A stretch of DNA of 64,000 bases from Flavobacteriaceae bacterium 3519-10 (GTDB taxonomy: Bacteria; Bacteroidota; Bacteroidia; Flavobacteriales; Weeksellaceae): assembly GCA_000023725.1 (NCBI GenBank), contig CP001673.1, positions 754,342-818,341 of the forward strand, in the 5' to 3' direction. Of the stretch, positions 43,125 to 49,857 are shown piece after piece. The notes under the pieces are model-generated. The model did not search any database, was not told where the DNA came from, and worked only from the letters and a program-made list of their open reading frames with translations. The position numbers were made by a program, and so were the translations under genes. The stretch's first letter is position 1. Every line of letters starts with the position of its first letter.

Positions 43125-43193
43125 TGTAGTGATTTTACTACATGAACTTCCATTTTCCACTACAAAGAAGCTTTTGCAGCCGCCGTAGATTTG
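43125..43193 (+). promoter_or_regulatory. Operator and promoter, copy 1 (before pilin-like subunit 2)
   Basis: TGTAGT (43125-43130), 6 bases, ACTACA (43137-43142), 16 bases, ACTACA (43159-43164), 21 bases, then the -7 box TAGATTTG (43186-43193). The first two form an inverted repeat; the third is a direct half-site two helix turns on, in the -35 area. The same layout with the same spacings occurs twice more. Confidence 0.75.
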
Positions 43194-43248
43194 CAGTGTT
43201 CAAAAGAGGACAACTAAACAATCAGTAACAAATTAAATTAAAAATATC

Positions 43249-43809
43249 ATGAAAAATTCATTCGCAATCGCAGCCTTAACTATCACAGCAATCGTATTAG
43301 GAACTGACAATGTTCAAGCTCAAACTGTTCCAGCTCTTACCGCATCAGCAACAACAACAGCAACCATTACTTTGAGCGATGTAATCTCAATCGACACCGG
43401 AAGTGCTGCAGCAGGTGGCACAGTTGGCTTTAATTATGCTTCTGCAGCGGATTATAATACGGCACAAACAGTTGCTCAAGCCTCTGCTTTGAAAGTGACT
43501 TCAACCAAGCAGTTTAGTGTAAATGTAAAAGCAGGTGGGGAGAGTTTTATAAATGGAACTAACTTAATCCCGGTTAATGTTTTAACAATTAAAGCTGCTG
43601 CAGCTCCCGGAATAATGGGCGGAAAAAAATCTGATGTTATTTTAACTGCAAATGACCAAACTTTAGTGGCAAACGCTCCACTTGGAAGCGCATTAGTACT
43701 GAATTTGGATTACACGATTCCTGCAGACAAATCTTCATCAGCTGATATTTTAGGTAAACCAGCCGGAACGTATACCCAAACTGTTATCTATACTGCTAGC
43801 ACGCTATAA
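43249..43809 (+). CDS. Pilin-like secreted subunit 2
   Basis: 186 residues. Signal peptide MKNSFAIAALTITAIVLGTD...VQAQ. The mature protein starts with a Thr/Ala-rich strand (ASATTTATITLSDVISID) that could serve as donor strand, then FNYASAADYN, ALKVTSTKQFSVNVKAGGESF, NLIPVNVLTIKAAAA, SALVLNLDYTIPAD and the terminal strand GTYTQTVIYTASTL. Very similar to subunit 3, including the untranslated leader, so the pair is a recent tandem duplication (unit of about 760 bases). Function inferred: polymerising shaft subunit. Confidence 0.65.
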   Translation: MKNSFAIAALTITAIVLGTDNVQAQTVPALTASATTTATITLSDVISIDTGSAAAGGTVGFNYASAADYNTAQTVAQASALKVTSTKQFSVNVKAGGESFINGTNLIPVNVLTIKAAAAPGIMGGKKSDVILTANDQTLVANAPLGSALVLNLDYTIPADKSSSADILGKPAGTYTQTVIYTASTL

Positions 43810-43830
43810 TCAGAACCAACACAATGTTTT

Positions 43831-43870
43831 AGAAAGCCCTCGATACGTAAAAGTACTGAGGGCTTTTCTT
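43831..43870 (+). terminator. Intrinsic terminator after subunit 2
   Basis: AAGCCCTC (43834-43841) pairs with GAGGGCTT (43858-43865) and further inner pairs, followed by T-rich sequence. Confidence 0.8.
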
Positions 43871-43888
43871 TTACTCAAGTGAAATTTG

Positions 43889-43957
43889 TGTAGTGATTTT
43901 ACTACATCAACTTCCAATTTGCACTACAAAGAAACTTTTGTAGCCGCTGTAAATTTG
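43889..43957 (+). promoter_or_regulatory. Operator and promoter, copy 2 (before pilin-like subunit 3)
   Basis: TGTAGT (43889-43894), ACTACA (43901-43906), ACTACA (43923-43928) and -7 box TAAATTTG (43950-43957). All spacings (6, 16, 21) are identical to copy 1, while bases between the motifs have drifted in places. Confidence 0.75.
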
Positions 43958-44010
43958 CAGTATCAAAAGAGAACAACTAAACAATCAGTAACAAATTAAA
44001 TTAAAATATC

Positions 44011-44571
44011 ATGAAAAAGTCATTCGCAATCACAGCTTTAACTATCGGAGCCATCGTATTAGGAACTGACAATGTTCAAGCTCAAACTCTTTCAGCAACA
44101 GCACAAACAACTGTAAATATTACCCTAAGCGACGTGATCTCTATCGATGCCGGAAGTGCTGCAATTGGTAATACTGTTGCATTTAACTATGCTACTGCAG
44201 CGGATTATAATTCGGAAAAAACAGTCAATAAAGCCAACTCTTTAATAGTAACTTCAACCAAGAACTTTACTGTAAAAGTAAAAGCAGGTGGCGCGAATTT
44301 CGTACACGGTACCACTGCAACCAACTTAATCCCCGTAGATGTTTTGACGATTAAAGCTTCTGCAGCTGCCGGAACAATGGGCGGAACGAAAAGCGCAGTT
44401 GTTTTATCTGCAGCTGATCAAACTTTAGTAACAAATGCTCCACTTGGAAGTGCCTTAACACTGAACCTGGATTATACGATTCCTGCAGCGCAGTCATCAT
44501 CAGCTAAGATCCTCGGTAAACCGGCCGGAACTTATACACAAACGGTAACATATACTGCCACTGCGCTGTAA
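44011..44571 (+). CDS. Pilin-like secreted subunit 3
   Basis: 186 residues. Signal peptide MKKSFAITALTIGAIVLGTD...VQAQ; the body follows subunit 2 closely (LSDVISIDAGSAA, FNYATAADYN, LIVTSTKNFTVKVKAGG, NLNLDYTIPA-type strand, GTYTQTVTYTATAL). It has its own operator, promoter and terminator, so the subunits can be made in separate amounts. No enzymatic motif. Next downstream is the chaperone gene. Confidence 0.65.
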   Translation: MKKSFAITALTIGAIVLGTDNVQAQTLSATAQTTVNITLSDVISIDAGSAAIGNTVAFNYATAADYNSEKTVNKANSLIVTSTKNFTVKVKAGGANFVHGTTATNLIPVDVLTIKASAAAGTMGGTKSAVVLSAADQTLVTNAPLGSALTLNLDYTIPAAQSSSAKILGKPAGTYTQTVTYTATAL

Positions 44572-44585
44572 TATAGTCAACTGAC

Positions 44586-44619
44586 AAAAGCCCTCAGCAT
44601 TTTAGGTGTTGAGGGTTTT
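44586..44619 (+). terminator. Intrinsic terminator after subunit 3
   Basis: AAAAGCCCTCA pairs with TGAGGGTTTT (one G-U), loop around TTTTAGG, with a T-rich tail. Confidence 0.75.
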
Positions 44620-44634
44620 CTGTTTAAAAATCCG

Positions 44635-44703
44635 TGTAGTTATTTTACTACATCCACTTCCAATTTGCACTACAAAGAAATTTAGTTGACCGCTGTACAT
44701 TTG
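44635..44703 (+). promoter_or_regulatory. Operator and promoter, copy 3 (before the chaperone gene)
   Basis: TGTAGT (44635-44640), ACTACA (44647-44652), ACTACA (44669-44674) and -7 box TACATTTG (44696-44703), again with spacings 6, 16 and 21. It would drive the chaperone, usher-like and adhesin genes. Confidence 0.75.
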
Positions 44704-44773
44704 CAGTGTTCAAAGAGGACCTTTTATTTAGGTTTCAGTAGTTTTGGCAATCATTTATTTTAACAAAATTATC

Positions 44774-45574
44774 ATGCGAAAGTTTATTCACCTTTTCACT
44801 TTCTTCCTTATCCTCACAGGTACTTCGTCACTTCTTGCACAAAGTATCTCTATGTCGCCTACGCGTCTGTTTTTTACCGGTAATCCCGGGGAAAAGGTAA
44901 CCCAAACCGTTACGCTTCAGAACAGTTCGGATAAGGATTATGTTTTTAACCTCAACTACAAGGATTGGGTTAGAGAAGAAGACGGCAATAAAGTTTACCT
45001 TGATGCAGGCAGTTCAAAAATATCGAATGCCGCCTGGGTATCCACGCTCGAAAACTCAGTAACAGTTCCCGCGGGAGCCAAAAAGGAGATTACTGTAACC
45101 ATGCAGATTCCGGCAAACGCGCCAAAGTCGGTTACCAACAGCATGTTATTTTTTACTCAGCTTCCTCAGCAGGCCGATCAGGCACGTGTTCAGAACGGAA
45201 TTGGTATCATTACCTTATTTGAAGTGGGACTTCATATCTTTTATACGCCACCGGGAAACAGCGTAAAAAGTCTGGATATTACCAATATTGCAGAGGTTAG
45301 TACTGATAATTCAGCAGGCAGAAAAGTTGCCGTAAGCATTCAGAATGACGGAAACACAATTAACGATGCCACGGTGGAATTTGAACTGACCGACACTGAC
45401 ACCGGTAAGGAAATAAAACTACCTGCCATTTCAATTTCTATGCTGCCGAATACCAATCAGGTGGTTAAGTTTTCTTTGCCGGAGAATATTTCAGGAAACT
45501 TTCTGGGCGTAGCCATCATTAAAATGGCAGGCTCCAATGATTTACGTGTAGGCGAAAAAAACTTTACATTCTAA
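44774..45574 (+). CDS. PapD-like periplasmic pilus chaperone
   Basis: 266 residues from the ATG at 44774 (an in-frame TTG 30 bases before is less likely). Signal peptide MRKFIHLFTFFLILTGTSSLLAQ. The first Ig-like domain shows ISMSPTRLFFTGNPGEKVTQTVTLQNSSDKDY split over strands A-B, then VPAGAKKEITVTMQIP; the second domain (~165-266) has AVSIQNDGNTINDATVEF and ends in a strand. Two tandem Ig domains are the fold of chaperones that lend a strand to pilin subunits. It lies between subunit and usher-like genes, as chaperones do in CU operons. Confidence 0.7.
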   Translation: MRKFIHLFTFFLILTGTSSLLAQSISMSPTRLFFTGNPGEKVTQTVTLQNSSDKDYVFNLNYKDWVREEDGNKVYLDAGSSKISNAAWVSTLENSVTVPAGAKKEITVTMQIPANAPKSVTNSMLFFTQLPQQADQARVQNGIGIITLFEVGLHIFYTPPGNSVKSLDITNIAEVSTDNSAGRKVAVSIQNDGNTINDATVEFELTDTDTGKEIKLPAISISMLPNTNQVVKFSLPENISGNFLGVAIIKMAGSNDLRVGEKNFTF

Positions 45575-45583
45575 AATTACGTT

Positions 45584-48388
45584 TTGAGACCACTAAATGA
45601 GATACCAACTTCAGTGCTTAGAACAGCAGCCTTTTTTTTGGCCTTTGTTCTTCTGAACTTTTCTTTCGCCTTTGCGCAGGAAAAGAAGGTGGTGGAAATT
45701 CATTTTGAAAATGAGACCGTAACAGTGGAGAAAGGTTCCACTTTTACCAATTTTCTGGTTATTGAGAATAACAGTTCTGAAGAGATTACCATTCAGAATA
45801 TAATACCTCAGGAGAAATATCCGGGTTTACTGTTATATCCAAAAATTGATTTTACTCTGGGTGCCGGTCAGTCCAAACGTCTTCCGGTAAAACTCATTGC
45901 CAATCTGGAATTCATGAAACTGAGATCCAATGAGATCAGGTTCAATATTTCTTATACTGCGTCAACGTACACCCAAACTGAAAGTGCTTCTTTCTTTGTT
46001 AAAAAAGACGAAAACAAAAACATCGCGGTTTACACGGCTTCTTACGAGAATTTCATCAATCCTGCCGAGCCACACTCTTCCATTCGGCTATATGTGGAAA
46101 ATCAGGGTTACAGTAAACGGACCGTTAAAATCGATCTGCAATCCATTCCCGATGGCCTGGAAATGATACCTGCACAGCAAACGTTATCTCTGGAAGGTCT
46201 TGAAAAGCAGATGGTCGAAATCAAAATTGTGGTAAGGAAACAGAATACACTTTTCCCTGAATTCAACATCAATGCGGTAGCAACCGATCTTGCCGATAAT
46301 GAAATCGTAGGCAGTAATACTGTTCATCTTGTAATTTTGTCAAACAACAGACAGATTGCACGCGGAAACGAAACCGTGAGCGGAAGTAATTTTGCCGAAG
46401 TGGGTTACAACGAAAACAGTTCAGGTTTCAATTATCTTCAGCTACGCGGAAACACAGCGTTTGCGGTAGCTCCAAATATGAGTGCACGGCTGAATCTGGG
46501 TGCAGATTATTTTCTTGAAGAAGGCCGTTATAACCTCTATGATACATGGCTGGAAGTTGAGAGGAAAAATACAGTCCTGCGCGTGGGAAACATTAACGGC
46601 AACGATTACGATTATGCCGTTTATGGCCGCGGTGGCAAAGTTTCAACCAGGCTCGGAACAACCGGTCAGGTGGAGATTTTAGCTGTGGAGAATAACTTTA
46701 ACCTTTATGGTAATTACTTCCAGCAGGCAGAAGGCTCTAAAATGGCAGGTGCCAAGTATAGTTTTGGAAACGGTAAAACATTCAATGGTAAAGCTTCCTA
46801 TATATTGGACCATGATCCGCGCTTTGGTGTAGACACACAGGTGGCCAATGCGGTATCCTCTTTTTTAATTAAAGAAAAACAAACTGTGCGCCTGGAGGCC
46901 GGCTTAAGCCACGAAAAAGGCCTAACCAACAAGGACGAAAATGCCGGAGCTTCTATGGGATTCAATTACAGTGGCACACTGGGAAAATGGGATATTCAGT
47001 CGGATAATTCATTTGCCACAAAAAGTTATGCAGGTCTTAAGCGTGGGTCATTTTTCTCAAACCAGCGTGTTGGTCTCCGGGTTACAGACTCGCAGCGCGC
47101 TTTTGTACAATATCAGAACTCGCAGGTGGACCCGGAATTTCTGAGCTTTCAGAGTGCACCTGTTCAAGCCGGAAATGCCGAAAATGTCCGCTATTACTTC
47201 AACAGTACCGAAGCTTTAGGAACAGGTTACCAGGTTTCTCTTAAGGATTGGAATTTCCTGATAGCTCCTAAGGTCGAAAGACAGAAAACAGCCAATTTTT
47301 ACAATTCGCAGGAGCTCTTTTCTTACCGTTTGGAAACAAATATCGGTACTGCATTAGGTGCGCACGGATTAAATCTGACCGCAGAATATTCCTACTCGAA
47401 AGAGAACGAAAATCCCGATTGGTTCAACAGTCTTAAAACGACGTTATCTTACAGGTATAAATCCTTTTCACTGAACGGAACCGCGCAGTGGAACGCCACC
47501 AATGTCTTTGATCTGAATTCCTTTTACGATGTGGACCGTAATTTTGCCAATTACAACGTATATGCTTCCTGTAATTTTCAGATGCTTGGTAATGATCTTA
47601 TTGGATCATTTTCGGCCGGCACCTCTTATTCTGAACTTTATAAAAACCTGAACAGCAATATAACCGGAAATCTGGAATATAAAATTTCACCTTCCTGGTC
47701 GTCTACAGGTTATTTTAATTTTTCGGGTTATAAATCCAATGCGGCTTTTGGAAGCAGCGGCAGTTATTACCAGTACCGTGTTGGAATCAAAAAATATTTT
47801 GCCTCAGCCACCGCTCCTGGAAATCATAAAGTTGCTTTCCAGTTGTTTGAGGATAAAAACTATAACGGGCTTCTGGAAGCAGGCGAACCGGTACTTGCCG
47901 GTGAAATTGTGAAACTGGACAGTTTTGTGGCAATGACAGATAAAAACGGAAAAGTGGTGTTCCAGAATGTGCCCCAAGGTACTTACACACTTAAGGTAAA
48001 CGAGAGCGCCGGTGCCCGCCTTATGATGGATCCTGTAATGATGGTAAGCAGCAATATTAACCGTAAAGTAGGTTTGGTGAAAAACATCAGGCTGACTGGT
48101 AAACTGACAGAGATCAGGCAGGCTTACGATGTTTTGGAGACTGATGTAACAGGTATCGTGGTGTATGCAAAAAGCGAGGACGGCACGGTACATACCTCTG
48201 TTGTAAACCAGAATAATGAGTTTGAGTTCTTCCTGAAACACGGTAAATACGAAATCTATATTGAAAATGACAAATACAGCTATACGCAGCCTGTACAAAC
48301 TGTTCAGGTAACCAAAGAAGGTTTTACAGATACCGTCCTTTTTGAATATAAGAAGAAAGACACCACCATAAAGGTGAAAAAGTTTTAA
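45584..48388 (+). CDS. Usher-like outer-membrane beta-barrel protein
   Basis: 934 residues; the start is TTG at 45584 or GTG at 45614, since no ATG is usable; either leaves a signal peptide ending FSFAFAQ. Regions: N-terminal Ig-like domains (~30-255; EKGSTFTNFLVIENNSSEE, HSSIRLYVENQGYSKRTVKID), a long barrel (~260-755) of alternating strands (LNLGADYFLEEGRYNLYDTWLEV, VGLRVTDSQRAFVQYQ, YRYKSFSLNGTAQWN), then two C-terminal Ig-like domains (~765-835 FEDKNYNGLLEAGEPVLAG and GKVVFQNVPQGTYTLKV; ~860-920 GIVVYAKSEDGTVHTS). The size, barrel and C-terminal pair recall pilus ushers; no plug domain was recognised. The chaperone gene ends 9 bases before it. Confidence 0.6.
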   Translation: MRPLNEIPTSVLRTAAFFLAFVLLNFSFAFAQEKKVVEIHFENETVTVEKGSTFTNFLVIENNSSEEITIQNIIPQEKYPGLLLYPKIDFTLGAGQSKRLPVKLIANLEFMKLRSNEIRFNISYTASTYTQTESASFFVKKDENKNIAVYTASYENFINPAEPHSSIRLYVENQGYSKRTVKIDLQSIPDGLEMIPAQQTLSLEGLEKQMVEIKIVVRKQNTLFPEFNINAVATDLADNEIVGSNTVHLVILSNNRQIARGNETVSGSNFAEVGYNENSSGFNYLQLRGNTAFAVAPNMSARLNLGADYFLEEGRYNLYDTWLEVERKNTVLRVGNINGNDYDYAVYGRGGKVSTRLGTTGQVEILAVENNFNLYGNYFQQAEGSKMAGAKYSFGNGKTFNGKASYILDHDPRFGVDTQVANAVSSFLIKEKQTVRLEAGLSHEKGLTNKDENAGASMGFNYSGTLGKWDIQSDNSFATKSYAGLKRGSFFSNQRVGLRVTDSQRAFVQYQNSQVDPEFLSFQSAPVQAGNAENVRYYFNSTEALGTGYQVSLKDWNFLIAPKVERQKTANFYNSQELFSYRLETNIGTALGAHGLNLTAEYSYSKENENPDWFNSLKTTLSYRYKSFSLNGTAQWNATNVFDLNSFYDVDRNFANYNVYASCNFQMLGNDLIGSFSAGTSYSELYKNLNSNITGNLEYKISPSWSSTGYFNFSGYKSNAAFGSSGSYYQYRVGIKKYFASATAPGNHKVAFQLFEDKNYNGLLEAGEPVLAGEIVKLDSFVAMTDKNGKVVFQNVPQGTYTLKVNESAGARLMMDPVMMVSSNINRKVGLVKNIRLTGKLTEIRQAYDVLETDVTGIVVYAKSEDGTVHTSVVNQNNEFEFFLKHGKYEIYIENDKYSYTQPVQTVQVTKEGFTDTVLFEYKKKDTTIKVKKF

Positions 48389-48398
48389 TTTTAGAGAT

Positions 48399-49829
48399 AT
48401 GAAAGCAATCAGGGGTTTTATAATAGTGATCTTTACCATCTGCTGCGGGTCAACAGTGACGAAAGCGCAGGATGTGTACCTATCAATTCCTGAGGATAAT
48501 ATTTTTAACAGGTCTGAATTTACTTCATTGCCCACAACTGTAATGAACACAAGCAGAACAAACTGGGATTATGCTTTTTTTGGATTAGGTCCGGTAAGTC
48601 CTACATTTACCTCTACGTCAGGTGCAAATTTTATTCAGTCATCTTCCTCATTGACCTTACCCAATACTGTTCTTCTTTGGCAGCTGGAAAGTATGGGCGG
48701 TCAAATGCCATCTACTGGATATTTGGGTTATTTACCGGGGTTTCAGTCCTTTAGCACAGGGGCGGTAAGATGGTTTGAGCCGCCGTCATCGGTACTTGGC
48801 GGCGGATTTAACCGCGGAAATATTAATTTCACGTTCAAGATTCCTGCAGCTCAGTTTGCTGCGAACGCATTTCAGGCGGGTAATTACTCCATGAATATTA
48901 CTCAGAATTATGATTTTACACCGCGTAATTTCAGAACTGTTTTAGTTATTCCGGCCTCCGTCCGATGGCTAACAGCCTCTCCCACAAAGTATATTGAAAT
49001 ATCTTCTCTGAATGACTACCGGATTACAGGCACGCGGGTTTTGGGAAATTTAGGTAATGCCGAAATCGGGCATACCGTTGATTTTAATCTATGGGCGAAA
49101 GCTGCTGCAAACAATATACAGTTCGTTTCCTCCAAAGGAACCCAGGGAACCAGAAATATAGCCACTATTAAATTGGGCAGCAATGGCTCAGCACTTACAA
49201 CCAAAGCTTTATCGTCCACTTTTCAGAATTTTTCGGCGTCTAATTTCAGTGTAATACCCGGAAACAGAAACAGTTTCATTCCGGAACTTTATGTTTCTGC
49301 AGAAGATCTTAAAACCCACTTTTTTGAAGCCGGAACGTATACTTTTGAACTGAACTTTAGTGCCAGAAGTACAGATAACTCAATAAACAGCCTGCAAAAT
49401 ACCGCCGTTCAGTTAAAGGTGCTTCCACGGTCTGAGATCACCATCCCAAGTTCCGGACAAAATGTAAATTTCAACTTTAATACCGCTGCCCATTACGCCA
49501 ATGGGCAGTCGCAGACGATTCAAAAACAAATCAAATTGTCCAACAATGAGAATTTCGAACTCTACGTAAAGTCAGACGAAAATTACTTTAAAAAAGGCGG
49601 CGTTCAGACCGCCATTAACTCCAATATTTTACAGATTGGGCTGGAGGGAAGTTCTGCAAACGTGCCCTTATCCAAAATCCCGCAAAAAATACTCACGAAC
49701 GGAACCCCTGTATTGGACCGAGAACTGAATGTTAGATACACGATACCGCCCGCAGGTGCTCAAACTTTGGTAGGGAAGGAAAGCAGCACTTACTCTGTCA
49801 ATGTCTACTACAGTTTTACAGCAATTTAA
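48399..49829 (+). CDS. Two-domain secreted protein, likely pilus tip adhesin
   Basis: 476 residues with a signal peptide (MKAIRGFIIVIFTICCGSTV..AQ). The large N-terminal part (~25-330) is beta-rich and unlike the subunits (WFEPPSSVLGGGFNRGNINF, MNITQNYDFTPRNFRTVL). The C-terminal part (~350-476) matches the pilin-like subunits: VNFNFNTAAHYANG against VGFNYASAADYNTA, NEN-FELYVKS against TKQ-FSVNVKA, VRYTIPPA against LDYTIPAD, and STYSVNVYYSFTAI at the end. A receptor-binding domain in front of a pilin domain is the plan of tip adhesins such as FimH and CsuE. Ten bases after the usher-like gene. Confidence 0.6.
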   Translation: MKAIRGFIIVIFTICCGSTVTKAQDVYLSIPEDNIFNRSEFTSLPTTVMNTSRTNWDYAFFGLGPVSPTFTSTSGANFIQSSSSLTLPNTVLLWQLESMGGQMPSTGYLGYLPGFQSFSTGAVRWFEPPSSVLGGGFNRGNINFTFKIPAAQFAANAFQAGNYSMNITQNYDFTPRNFRTVLVIPASVRWLTASPTKYIEISSLNDYRITGTRVLGNLGNAEIGHTVDFNLWAKAAANNIQFVSSKGTQGTRNIATIKLGSNGSALTTKALSSTFQNFSASNFSVIPGNRNSFIPELYVSAEDLKTHFFEAGTYTFELNFSARSTDNSINSLQNTAVQLKVLPRSEITIPSSGQNVNFNFNTAAHYANGQSQTIQKQIKLSNNENFELYVKSDENYFKKGGVQTAINSNILQIGLEGSSANVPLSKIPQKILTNGTPVLDRELNVRYTIPPAGAQTLVGKESSTYSVNVYYSFTAI

Positions 49830-49857
49830 GTACACATCCTAACAATATCTTCTCCTT

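Noticed and set aside
43125-44703. CRISPR-like array from the repeated pilin upstream regions
   Set aside because: The repeats are operators and leaders of duplicated genes about 750 bases apart, not short regularly spaced repeats.
47804-48550. 248-codon minus-strand ORF
   Set aside because: Antisense to the usher-like and adhesin genes; composition is that of a shadow frame.
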